Source: Spirochaetaceae bacterium (GTDB taxonomy: Bacteria > Spirochaetota > Spirochaetia > DSM-27196 > SKKC01). From it: a stretch of 12,017 nt of DNA. The DNA lies in contig PWGF01000414.1 in the NCBI GenBank assembly GCA_003554375.1, forward strand, positions 1 through 12,017. Direction: 5' to 3'. Below, piece after piece: positions 1-6,836 of this stretch. The stretch's first letter is position 1. Each line of letters opens with the position of its first letter. The notes under the pieces are model-generated. The model was given only the letters and a program-made list of their open reading frames with translations. It was not told where the DNA came from and did not search any database. The translations under genes and the position numbers were made by a program.

Positions 1-8
1 CGGGGCGC

Positions 9-50
9 TGGGCTGTGGTGTCGTGGTGTCCCTGGGGGTGGGCTGTGGTG
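9..50. repeat. 12-bp direct repeat upstream of ileS promoter
   Basis: The 12-mer TGGGCTGTGGTG occurs at 9-20 and again at 39-50, exactly 30 bp apart, in a G/T-rich stretch that lies just before the ileS promoter. I see no open frame with gene-like features on either strand here. It may be the tail of an upstream gene cut by the window edge, or simple G/T-rich sequence. No function is assigned. Confidence 0.5.
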
Positions 51-64
51 GGGGCGTGCCGTTC

Positions 65-93
65 TTGACACCGGGTATCGGCATCCATAGAAT
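65..93 (+). promoter_or_regulatory. Predicted sigma70-type promoter of ileS
   Basis: A perfect -35 box TTGACA (65-70) is followed after exactly 17 bp by a -10 box TAGAAT (88-93, 5 of 6 matches to TATAAT). Transcription would start near position 100, giving a leader of only about 40 nt before the ileS start at 142. That is too short for a T-box or other large aminoacyl-tRNA sensing leader. This is the best promoter in the window and probably drives ileS and at least the lipoprotein gene behind it. Confidence 0.8.
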
Positions 94-141
94 TGCCGCC
101 TAAGTCTCGATGGCTGCGGGAATAGCTTGAGGGAGGAATCT

Positions 142-3100
142 GTGTACAAGCCGGTCGATCCGAAGGTCAGCTTTCCAAAGATGGAAGAGGGAGTGCTGGC
201 GTTCTGGCAGGAGAACGGGATCTTTGAGAAGTCCGTGGAGCAGCGGGCGGGGGCGCCGGAGTTCGTCTTCTACGACGGCCCGCCGTTTGCTACGGGGCTG
301 CCGCACTACGGGCACATTGTGCCGGGCACGATCAAGGACATTATCCCGCGCTATCAGACGATGAAGGGCAAGCGGGTCGAGCGGCGCTTCGGCTGGGACT
401 GCCACGGCTTGCCGGTCGAGTACGAGATGGAGAAGGAGTTGGGGATCTCGGGGAAGTTCGAGATCGAGCAGTACGGCGTGGCGAAGTTCAACGAGAACTG
501 CCGTTCGATCGTCTTGCGCTATACCGAGGAGTGGCGCGCCATCGTGAACCGGCTGGGGCGCTGGGTGGACTTCGACAACGACTACAAGACGATGGACCCC
601 GACTATATGGAGTCGATCTGGTGGGTCTTCAAGGAGCTGTGGGAGCGCGGGCTCATCTACGAGGGCTACTATATCCTGCCCTACAGCCCGAAGCTGGGGA
701 CCCCGCTCTCGAACTTCGAGGTCAACCTGGGCGGCTATCACGACATCCAGGATCCGGCGATCACGGTGCGCTTTCGCGTCAAGGGCACCGAGAGCACCTA
801 CCTCTTGGCGTGGACGACGACGCCGTGGACCCTCCCGTCCAACCTGGGGATGGCTCTGGGGCCGGACGTGGACTACGTGCGGGTTGCCGACGGGGACGAG
901 GAGTACATCCTGGCGGAGTCCCGGCTGGGCGCCTACTACCGTGACGAGTCGGAGTACCGGATCGTCGAGCGGAAGAAGGGGAGCGAGCTGGGCGGGATCG
1001 AGTACGAGCCGCTCTTTCCCTACTTTGCGGATCTGGCGGAGCGCGGCGCCTTCCGGACGCACGTGGCGGACTACGTGACGACCGAGGAGGGGACGGGTAT
1101 CGTCCACCTGGCTTCCGGCTTTGGCGAGGACGACTACGAGACCCTCAAGGGGACGGGGTTGCCGGTGGTCTGCCCGATCGACGCGGAGTGTAAGTTCACT
1201 TCGGAGGTTTCGGACTACGAGGGGACCTTCGTCAAGGATGCGGACAAGGCGATCATCAAGCGCCTCAAGGACGAAGGCAAGCTCGTCAAGCGTGACACCT
1301 ACACGCACCCCTATCCGTTCTGCTATCGCACCGATATGCCGTTGATCTACCGCGCGGTATCGAGCTGGTTCGTGGCGGTGGAGCGGATCAAAGAGAAGCT
1401 TCTCTCGGCGAACGCGCGCGTGAACTGGGTGCCGGGGCACCTCAAGGAAGGGCGCTTCGGGAAATGGCTGGAAGGCGCGCGTGACTGGGCGATCAGCCGC
1501 AACCGCTTCTGGGGGAACCCGATTCCGGTTTGGAAGAGCGACGGCGGCGATTACGTGGAGTGCATCGGAAGCCGTGAGGAGCTGGAGCGCAAGTCGGGCC
1601 GCTCGGTGCCGGACCTCCACAAGCACTACGTGGACGAGATCACCTGGCCGGCTCCGGACGGGAGCGGCACGATGCGGCGCGTGGAAGAAGTCCTGGACTG
1701 CTGGTTCGAGAGCGGATCGATGCCGTACGCGCAGAACCACTATCCGTTCGAGAACAAGGAGTGGTTCGAGCGGAACTTCCCGGCGGACTTCATCGCCGAG
1801 GGGATGGACCAGACGCGAGGCTGGTTCTACACGCTGACGGTGCTTGCCGCGGCGCTCTTCGACCGGCCGGCGTTCTCCAACGTGGTGGTCAACGGGATGG
1901 TGCTGGCGCCGGACGGCAAGAAGATGTCGAAGAGTCAGCGCAACTACACGGATCCGGTGGACGTGGTCAACACCTTTGGCGCCGACGCACTCCGGGTATT
2001 CTTGATGGATTCGGCGGCGGTTCGCGGACAGGATATGCGCTACTCGGACGAGGGCGTGAAAGAGGTTCTGAAAACCGTTCTGATCCCGCTCTGGAACGCG
2101 TACGGCTTCTTTGTTACGTACGCGAATATCGACGGAATCGCGCCCGCGGGCTATCCGGACGATCCGGCGAATCCGCTGGACCGCTGGATCATCTCGGAGG
2201 CGGAGACGCTTGCGGAGCGGGTGGCCACGCAACTGGACGCGTATGAGCTGCAGCGTGGGATCGAGCCGATCGTCTCCTTCATCGATCTGTTGAACAACTG
2301 GTACATCCGGCGGAGCCGGCGGCGCTTCTGGCGGAGCGAGAATGACGCGGACAAGCGGCAGGCGTACGCGACGCTCTACGGCGTTTTACAGCAGGTGGTG
2401 CGGGTGGCGGCGCCCTACATGCCGTTCATCTGCGAGGAGATCTACCGCAACCTCCGCTCGGACGATATGCCGGAGAGCGTGCACCTCTGCGACTTCCCGG
2501 AGCCGCGCCAGGAACGGCGTGACGCGGAGCTGGAGGCGCGGATGGCGACGGCACGGAAGGCGGTCCGTATGGGGCGCGCGCTCCGGAGCCGCTACAACCT
2601 GAAGAACCGCCAGCCGCTGCGCACGATGTACGTGGTGACGCGCGATCCGGACGAGAAGCGGGTGCTTCGCGAGATGGAGGGGCTGGTCCGCGAAGAGATG
2701 AACGTGAAGTCGATCGTCTACCGGGACGACGAGGAAGACGTGGTCGAATACCACGCCAAGCCGAACTACAAGCTTCTGGGGCGCGAGCTGGGCGGCCTGG
2801 TCAAGAAGATGAAGCCGCAGATCGAGGCGCTCAGCGGCCGGCAGATTCACAGCCTCCTGGATGGCAACACGCTGTCGATTGAGGTCGATGGGCAAACGGT
2901 GGAGCTGGACGCGGAGCGGGTCCTGGTGGAGCGCACGGAGAAGGAGAACCTCCGCGTGCTCAACGAAGGGAGCCTGACGGTGGCGCTGGACCCGGAGATC
3001 ACTCCGGAGCTGGAGCGTGAGGGGCTGGTGCGCGACCTGATCCGCCAGGTGCAGAACCTGCGGAAGGAGCGCGGGCTGGAAGTGACCGAGCGAATCGACC

Positions 3101-3270
3101 TGCGCGTCGACGGCACGGAGAAGGTGAAGCAGGCGGTCGACGAGTTCGAGGAGTATCTGGCTTCGGAGACGCTTGCGGTCTCGGTGGGTCACGAGGTGCC
3201 GAACGGGGCGGCGGAGCTGACCGTAGGAGACGAGGCGTGCCGGGTGCATCTGGAGCGGGTTTCGAAGTGA
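142..3270 (+). CDS. ileS: Isoleucyl-tRNA synthetase, class-2 (eukaryote-like) IleRS
   Basis: Cytoplasmic class I synthetase that activates isoleucine and charges tRNA-Ile. The GTG start at 142 follows a strong ribosome site, AGGGAGG at 130-136, and gives 1042 residues; an in-frame TTG at 127 lies upstream but would overlap that site. Visible motifs are the HIGH equivalent HYGH (residues 55-58, in GLPHYGHI), GWDCHGLPVE (84-93), the Thr-rich editing motif WTTTPWTLPSN (224-234), GTGIVHLASGFGEDD (317-331, editing domain, with Ser where Pro is usual) and KMSKS (594-598). The length, the PHYGH form and the long C-terminal extension, without a Cys4 zinc finger, mark the IleS2 type rather than the E. 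coli IleS1 type. IleS2 enzymes are generally less sensitive to pseudomonic acid; resistance here is inferred only. It is followed directly by the lipoprotein gene. Confidence 0.97.
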   Translation: MYKPVDPKVSFPKMEEGVLAFWQENGIFEKSVEQRAGAPEFVFYDGPPFATGLPHYGHIVPGTIKDIIPRYQTMKGKRVERRFGWDCHGLPVEYEMEKELGISGKFEIEQYGVAKFNENCRSIVLRYTEEWRAIVNRLGRWVDFDNDYKTMDPDYMESIWWVFKELWERGLIYEGYYILPYSPKLGTPLSNFEVNLGGYHDIQDPAITVRFRVKGTESTYLLAWTTTPWTLPSNLGMALGPDVDYVRVADGDEEYILAESRLGAYYRDESEYRIVERKKGSELGGIEYEPLFPYFADLAERGAFRTHVADYVTTEEGTGIVHLASGFGEDDYETLKGTGLPVVCPIDAECKFTSEVSDYEGTFVKDADKAIIKRLKDEGKLVKRDTYTHPYPFCYRTDMPLIYRAVSSWFVAVERIKEKLLSANARVNWVPGHLKEGRFGKWLEGARDWAISRNRFWGNPIPVWKSDGGDYVECIGSREELERKSGRSVPDLHKHYVDEITWPAPDGSGTMRRVEEVLDCWFESGSMPYAQNHYPFENKEWFERNFPADFIAEGMDQTRGWFYTLTVLAAALFDRPAFSNVVVNGMVLAPDGKKMSKSQRNYTDPVDVVNTFGADALRVFLMDSAAVRGQDMRYSDEGVKEVLKTVLIPLWNAYGFFVTYANIDGIAPAGYPDDPANPLDRWIISEAETLAERVATQLDAYELQRGIEPIVSFIDLLNNWYIRRSRRRFWRSENDADKRQAYATLYGVLQQVVRVAAPYMPFICEEIYRNLRSDDMPESVHLCDFPEPRQERRDAELEARMATARKAVRMGRALRSRYNLKNRQPLRTMYVVTRDPDEKRVLREMEGLVREEMNVKSIVYRDDEEDVVEYHAKPNYKLLGRELGGLVKKMKPQIEALSGRQIHSLLDGNTLSIEVDGQTVELDAERVLVERTEKENLRVLNEGSLTVALDPEITPELEREGLVRDLIRQVQNLRKERGLEVTERIDLRVDGTEKVKQAVDEFEEYLASETLAVSVGHEVPNGAAELTVGDEACRVHLERVSK

Positions 3271-4670
3271 GGCGTGGGGGCGGGAAGGCGCCGGCGGCGC
3301 GGGCCGGAAGCGCGCCGGCACCGGGTGGCCCCTGCGGGGCCGGCACGGCGGCGGCTGCGGCGCGGGCGTCTCGGCGCGCGCCGGCACCGCTGGGCTCCCG
3401 CGCGGGCGTACCGGCCGGCGCGGGGCGAGAGCCGTCAGGGCCGCGCGGGGCCGGCACGGCGGCGGCCGCGCCGGCACGGCGGGGGCGCCGTTGGGGCGCG
3501 GTGGCGGCAATGCTGGTTGGGGTGCTGGTGGCGCCGGCGGGGTGCGCCACGGTGCCGCAGGTGGCGGAGGAACGCGCCGCCGAGGATCTGCTACCCGACG
3601 ATTCGTCGGTCTACTTCAGCGTGCAGGTGGAGCCGATGCGCGAGCTTCTGGAGGAGCTGTTCCTCCGCTTTGAGGTGGAGGAGGAAGACCTCCCCCGCTT
3701 GCTCGACCGGAGCGAGCGGTTTGTGGCGGCGTTGGAGTTTCCTTCGGAGAACGGCGTTCGGGGCGATGGTGCGGGCGGCTCCGCGGGCGCGGACGGTGAA
3801 CTCCAGTCCGAAGAAGGCGACGGGGGGGCAGGAGAGGCGGATGCCGGCCCGCCCCGGGAAGCAGCCGCCGCGGACATGCCGCGACTCTACGCCGTGGCGA
3901 CCGGATCGTATCCGTCGCGGAGGCTTCGGGCAGGGTTATGGCTGAGTCGCGCGTGGCGCCGTAGCACTACCGAGCGAAACGGCCGATCGTACGTGTACTA
4001 CGAGGAGCGCGACGGGGCCGGGCAGCTTTCGGTGCTATCGTCGCGACACGTTCTCTTCTCGAATGGCGCAATAACGACGCTTCTGGGCACCGCGGGAGCT
4101 GGTGAGCTCGGCGTGGCGGTGACACGGGGCTTGGAATCCGGTGTTGCGGAGAGCGAGAGCGCCGGGGAGGTTCCGGCCGGCGCCGGGCCGCAGCGAGCTT
4201 CGGCGGAGACGGAGGGTTCCGAAATGACCGTGGCGGCCGGCACGGCTGTAGAGGATTACGAGGCAGCGGTGCTTCCCGACAGCGAAAACGGCCGGCGGAT
4301 GCTTGATCGGGACGCGGAGCTTTCTGTGGCAATACCTCGGCCGACCGAGCGGATCTTGGCCGGCCTTCCGCAGGAGGCTCGAGCGCTCCAGGTCCAAGCG
4401 ATTGCCGTTTCGGTAACGAGCGGCTCGGGAGCCGAGGCGGGGAGCTACGAGTTGGCGGGGCGCGTGGGGTTGGAGGACGAACGAACGGCGCGTCTACTCA
4501 ACGCTCTCCTGCGTTTTGTGCTACCGGTACTGATTGGGGAACGAACGCCTGAGCTCGAGATCGACCGGGACGAGACGACGATCGTGTTCTCCGGAGTGAG
4601 GCTTTCCGGAGAGCAGGTGATGGACTTGTTCGACCGGTTCCTGGGAGCCACAGCCGGGGTGGCCGGATAG
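3267..4670 (+). CDS. Putative lipoprotein resembling Treponema TP0453
   Basis: Secreted, probably lipid-anchored protein of uncertain role. A hydrophobic stretch, AVAAMLVGVLVAPAGC, preceded by RRGRRW, ends in a lipobox-like PAGC; the Cys codon is at 3543-3545. The start is uncertain. GTG 3267 overlaps the ileS stop as GTGA and would give 467 aa with about 80 Arg/Ala/Pro/Gly-rich residues before the signal. GTG 3501 and ATG 3510 give signals without basic residues. The mature part has the segments SSVYFSVQVEPMRELLEELF, RLYAVATGSYP, a Trp-containing stretch and SYVYYEER, followed by a C-terminal domain. Their order and spacing resemble what I recall of T. pallidum TP0453, an outer-membrane lipoprotein with amphipathic helices that perturbs membranes. 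Two insertions rich in Gly, Ala, Glu and Ser (codons at about 3750-3875 and 4095-4260) interrupt these segments. Placement directly after ileS may also match T. pallidum gene order. The homology is an inference from memory. Confidence 0.8.
   Translation: MRRGGGKAPAARAGSAPAPGGPCGAGTAAAAARASRRAPAPLGSRAGVPAGAGREPSGPRGAGTAAAAPARRGRRWGAVAAMLVGVLVAPAGCATVPQVAEERAAEDLLPDDSSVYFSVQVEPMRELLEELFLRFEVEEEDLPRLLDRSERFVAALEFPSENGVRGDGAGGSAGADGELQSEEGDGGAGEADAGPPREAAAADMPRLYAVATGSYPSRRLRAGLWLSRAWRRSTTERNGRSYVYYEERDGAGQLSVLSSRHVLFSNGAITTLLGTAGAGELGVAVTRGLESGVAESESAGEVPAGAGPQRASAETEGSEMTVAAGTAVEDYEAAVLPDSENGRRMLDRDAELSVAIPRPTERILAGLPQEARALQVQAIAVSVTSGSGAEAGSYELAGRVGLEDERTARLLNALLRFVLPVLIGERTPELEIDRDETTIVFSGVRLSGEQVMDLFDRFLGATAGVAG
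3310..3480 (+). repeat. GC-rich repeats built on GCCGGCAC
   Basis: CCGGCAC occurs five times, at 3315, 3340, 3381, 3451 and 3471. A 14-bp block (GCGCGCCGGCACCG) is identical at 3310-3323 and 3376-3389, and a 22-bp block is identical at 3334-3355 and 3445-3466. Both offsets (66 and 111 bp) are multiples of three, so the repeats stay in frame with the lipoprotein reading frame and give GAGTAAAA twice. A related GGCCGGCACGGC lies inside the same gene at 4236-4247. The tract either encodes a disordered N-terminal extension or is a repetitive spacer between ileS and a lipoprotein that starts later. Confidence 0.7.
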
Positions 4671-4690
4671 GCGAGCGGACGGGTATAAGG

Positions 4691-5302
4691 ATGCGGATAG
4701 GGATCATCGACTACGATGCGGGAAACGTGCGCAGCGTCGAGACGGCGCTTGCCGCGCTTGGCGTCGAGCACGTTCGTGTGGATACGCCCCGCCTGGCGGA
4801 GAGGTGCGACAAGCTCATCTTCCCGGGGGTGGGCGAGGCTGCAGCGGCTATGGCGGTGCTGGGTGAGCGGGGTTTGGACCGGGCGCTGCGTCGACACGTT
4901 CAAGATGGGCGGCCGTTGCTTGGCATCTGTATCGGCTGCCAGCTTGTCTTGGAATGGAGCGAGGAAGGGAATACGGTTTGTCTGGCGCTCGTGCCCGGAA
5001 AGGTGCGCGCCCTTCCGAGCGGTCGAGGTGACAAGGTTCCTCATATGGGCTGGAATCGAGTAACTCAGGTGGGCGAATGTCATCTGTTTGAGGGTCTGCC
5101 GATGGATTCCAGCTTCTACTTCGTCCATTCATACTATCCGGAGCCCGCCAAGGGGGAGTACGTGGTTGGAACTACTGAGCATGCGGGAGTGCGTTTCGCT
5201 TCCGCTTTTCGAGCCGGGCCGATCAGCGCGGTCCAGTTTCATCCGGAGAAGAGCGGGAGGTTCGGCCTGAAGCTGCTGGAGAGTTTCGCCTTTCGGGAAT
5301 AG
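4691..5302 (+). CDS. hisH: Imidazole glycerol phosphate synthase, glutaminase subunit HisH
   Basis: Class I glutamine amidotransferase of histidine biosynthesis. It hydrolyses glutamine and passes ammonia through the HisF barrel for ring closure to imidazole glycerol phosphate. At 203 aa it has normal family length. The N-terminus MRIGIIDYDAGNVRSVE is typical. The nucleophile is Cys80 in GICIGCQ (most relatives have GICLGMQ), and His184 and Glu186 in QFHPEKSG complete the triad. PHMGWN (118-122 region) is the usual interface motif. The gene begins 20 bp after the lipoprotein stop, without a convincing Shine-Dalgarno site (only AAGG directly against the ATG), so translation may depend on upstream reading. 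hisF follows after 105 bp. Identification is firm; a role in another pathway paired with a HisF-like partner cannot be fully excluded, because no other his gene is nearby. Confidence 0.95.
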   Translation: MRIGIIDYDAGNVRSVETALAALGVEHVRVDTPRLAERCDKLIFPGVGEAAAAMAVLGERGLDRALRRHVQDGRPLLGICIGCQLVLEWSEEGNTVCLALVPGKVRALPSGRGDKVPHMGWNRVTQVGECHLFEGLPMDSSFYFVHSYYPEPAKGEYVVGTTEHAGVRFASAFRAGPISAVQFHPEKSGRFGLKLLESFAFRE

Positions 5303-5326
5303 CCCCGAATGAAGGCCGAATTATGA

Positions 5327-5386
5327 GCAGGGCGAGCACGCTGAAGGCAGGGCGAGCACGCTGAACGCAGGCTGGACAAGCTAAAC
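5327..5386 (+). repeat. 20-bp tandem repeat, three copies, between hisH and hisF
   Basis: Three head-to-tail 20-bp units fill most of the hisH-hisF gap: 5327-5346 and 5347-5366 differ only in the last base (GCAGGGCGAGCACGCTGAA plus G or C), and 5367-5386 is a diverged copy (GCAGGCTGGACAAGCTAAAC). The array ends 12 bp before the hisF Shine-Dalgarno site. There is no strong internal dyad and no spacer, so it is not CRISPR-like. The copy number may vary between strains; any effect on hisF expression is speculation. Confidence 0.9.
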
Positions 5387-5407
5387 ACGCCGAGTTTTGG
5401 AGGTTTC

Positions 5408-6178
5408 ATGTTGGAGAAGCGGATCGTGGTGTGCTTGGACGTGCGCGACGGCAAGACGACCAAAGGGGTGAAGTTCAAGGATAACGTCGATATCGGCGAT
5501 CCGGTCAAGATGGCGGCGGAGTACTACCGTGGCGGCGCGGACGAACTGGTTTTCTATGACATCACGGCCTCGCCGGAGCGACGGGGCATTATGATCGAGG
5601 TGGTCCGCAGGGTAGCCGGAGAGGTCTTTGTTCCGTTTGCTGTTGGCGGCGGTATTCGGGACCTGGAAGATATGCAAGCGGTACTGTCGGCGGGGGCCGA
5701 GAAGGTGAGCGTCAACAGTCAGGCTGTTCGGAATCCCGAGATCATCCGGGAAGGAGCTGAGAAGCTCGGTAGGCAGTGCATCGTGCTCGGAATGGATGCG
5801 GCAGCGGATGAGACCGCCCCGAGCGGCTACCGCGTTTTCGTCGACGGGGGACGGAAACAGACTGAGCTGGACGCGCTGGAGTGGGCCAAGCGGGCGGTCG
5901 AGCTTGGAGCCGGCGAGATCGTGCTGAACTCGATCGACGCGGATGGAACGCGGGACGGCTACGAGCTTCGGCTCACGCGGATGGTATCGGAGGCAGTGAA
6001 CGTCCCCGTGGTGGCTTCCGGAGGTGCCGGCACACCGGAGCACGTCGTGGAGGTATTCCGCGACGGTGCTGCTGACGCGGCGCTTGTAGCGAGCATGGTT
6101 CACTACGGGGATTATACGGTCGCGGACATCAAGGCGCGCGTTCACGAAGCGGGAATCCCGGTACGGTTGCGGTGGTAA
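5408..6178 (+). CDS. hisF: Imidazole glycerol phosphate synthase, cyclase subunit HisF
   Basis: TIM-barrel cyclase that uses ammonia from HisH to convert PRFAR into imidazole glycerol phosphate and AICAR, linking histidine and purine synthesis. The length, 256 aa, is normal. The two catalytic aspartates are at the standard positions, Asp11 (VVCLDVRDGK) and Asp130 (IVLGMDAAAD). Phosphate-binding loops are seen in FAVGGGIRDLEDM and ASGGAGTPEHV, and SIDADGTRDGYE is the conserved barrel motif. The segment TKGVKFKDNVDIGDP is the variant I associate with deltaproteobacterial-type HisF rather than the enterobacterial form. The ATG has a good ribosome site, GGAGG at 5399-5403. It lies downstream of hisH, separated by a tandem repeat, and probably shares its transcript. 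The next gene has its own predicted promoter. Confidence 0.95.
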   Translation: MLEKRIVVCLDVRDGKTTKGVKFKDNVDIGDPVKMAAEYYRGGADELVFYDITASPERRGIMIEVVRRVAGEVFVPFAVGGGIRDLEDMQAVLSAGAEKVSVNSQAVRNPEIIREGAEKLGRQCIVLGMDAAADETAPSGYRVFVDGGRKQTELDALEWAKRAVELGAGEIVLNSIDADGTRDGYELRLTRMVSEAVNVPVVASGGAGTPEHVVEVFRDGAADAALVASMVHYGDYTVADIKARVHEAGIPVRLRW

Positions 6179-6219
6179 GGGTAAGAACGGATCTGCTGGA
6201 ATCGGGCGAAGTCTGCCTA

Positions 6220-6248
6220 TTGCCGCATGGTCGCCTGTGATATATATT
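6220..6248 (+). promoter_or_regulatory. Predicted promoter of the FmdB-like gene
   Basis: TTGCCG (6220-6225, 4 of 6 consensus bases) is followed after 17 bp by TATATT (6243-6248, 5 of 6) within a locally AT-rich patch, unusual for this GC-rich window. Transcription would start near 6255 and give a leader of about 128 nt before the ATG at 6383. It lies 42 bp after the hisF stop, so it probably separates the his genes from the next unit. Confidence 0.55.
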
Positions 6249-6295
6249 CCACTTGCCCCATATTACCTCGGTGACCGTCGAGCTTGTCGCCGGAC

Positions 6296-6329
6296 GGCGC
6301 TTTCAGCAAAGAGGGGGAGGGGAAGCGCC
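6296..6329 (+). promoter_or_regulatory. Leader hairpin upstream of the FmdB-like gene
   Basis: GGCGCTT (6296-6302) can pair with AAGCGCC (6323-6329) around a 20-nt loop that contains the purine run GAGGGGGAGGGG (6311-6322). The structure lies within the predicted 5' leader of the FmdB-like gene, about 53 nt before its start codon. No T-run follows, so it does not look like a standard terminator. A regulatory role is possible but unsupported. Confidence 0.3.
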
Positions 6330-6382
6330 CGCCGGCGGACGGACTCGGCGTGATCAACAACAGGAGAGAGGGAGCGAGAATA

Positions 6383-6733
6383 ATGCCAAGTTATGATTAC
6401 GAATGCACCAGATGCGGTCACTCGTTCGAAACGTTCCAGATGATGAGTGAAGAACCTCTCAAGGTATGCCCCTCCTGTGAGGAGGCTGCCCTTCGGCGGC
6501 TGATCGGAGGCGGCACTGGGATAATCTTCAGGGGGAGTGGGTTCTACGTTACCGACAACCGGAAGCCGGAAGGATCAAAGGCCGGTGGAAACGGTTCCTC
6601 CAGGAATGGGTCCGGGGAGCGAGAGACCGCCGGAGCGTCTCAGGGTACGGAGAAGGGCTCCGGGAGTTCAGCGGACTCGCAGTCGAGCTCTTCAGGTTCG
6701 AACGGAGGGTCGAGCTCCGGAGGAGATGCGTGA
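6383..6733 (+). CDS. FmdB-family zinc-ribbon protein with Ser/Gly-rich tail
   Basis: Small 116-aa protein of the FmdB family. The first 50 residues form the typical zinc ribbon: MPSYDYECTRCGHSFE with Cys8 and Cys11, then KVCPSCEE with Cys29 and Cys32, followed by LRRLIGGGTGIIFRGSGFY. These two CxxC pairs should bind one zinc ion. Residues from about 60 to the end are low complexity, rich in Ser, Gly and Asn, and likely disordered, as in many FmdB-type proteins. The ATG at 6383 has a ribosome site (GGAG at 6371-6374) and matches the usual family N-terminus; the frame is open farther upstream but without family features. The biological role of this family is poorly defined; the name comes from a proposed regulator of amidase genes. 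arsR follows 103 bp downstream. Confidence 0.9.
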   Translation: MPSYDYECTRCGHSFETFQMMSEEPLKVCPSCEEAALRRLIGGGTGIIFRGSGFYVTDNRKPEGSKAGGNGSSRNGSGERETAGASQGTEKGSGSSADSQSSSSGSNGGSSSGGDA

Positions 6734-6794
6734 GCTGCCCACCGAAACCGGCGGCGGGACCAGGCGTCGGGTAGGTGGCAGAGCCGATAGCTTC

Positions 6795-6827
6795 GCCGTT
6801 GCAAAATGCGTGCGCAGCGGCTATCAT
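6795..6827 (+). promoter_or_regulatory. Predicted arsR promoter with overlapping dyad operator
   Basis: TTGCAA (6799-6804) and TATCAT (6822-6827, 5 of 6) are 17 bp apart and would start transcription near 6834, three bases before the arsR ATG at 6837. An inverted repeat, GCCGTTGC (6795-6802) and GCAGCGGC (6814-6821), with 7 of 8 pairs matching, covers the -35 box and spacer and ends exactly at the -10 box. That is where an autorepressing ArsR dimer would be expected to bind. Binding is inferred. Confidence 0.5.
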
Positions 6828-6836
6828 AACGGTGCC

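Noticed and set aside
127..141. TTG at 127 as the ileS start
   Set aside because: The GTG at 142 follows AGGGAGG with correct spacing, and the extra residues would be encoded by the ribosome site itself.
94..141. T-box riboswitch ahead of ileS
   Set aside because: The predicted leader is about 40 nt, far too short for a specifier loop and antiterminator, and no T-box sequence is seen.
100..2232. A 710-codon open frame on the - strand opposite ileS
   Set aside because: It lies entirely antisense to ileS, is rich in Arg, Val, His, Leu and Pro, and has no recognisable motif. It is the expected mirror of a GC-rich gene with few AT-rich stop codons.
2386..3550. Long - strand open frames across the end of ileS and the GC-rich repeat tract
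   Set aside because: They are Pro/Arg/Ala-rich shadows without domain signatures or ribosome sites and overlap well-supported + strand coding sequence.
5289..5315. Hairpin TTCGGG/CCCGAA around the hisH stop as a rho-independent terminator
   Set aside because: The stem is only 6 bp before a bulge, overlaps the stop codon and has no following T-run, so it is not a convincing terminator.
5327..5386. Tandem repeat as a small CRISPR array
   Set aside because: The 20-bp units are directly adjacent with no unique spacers, and there are no cas genes in the window.
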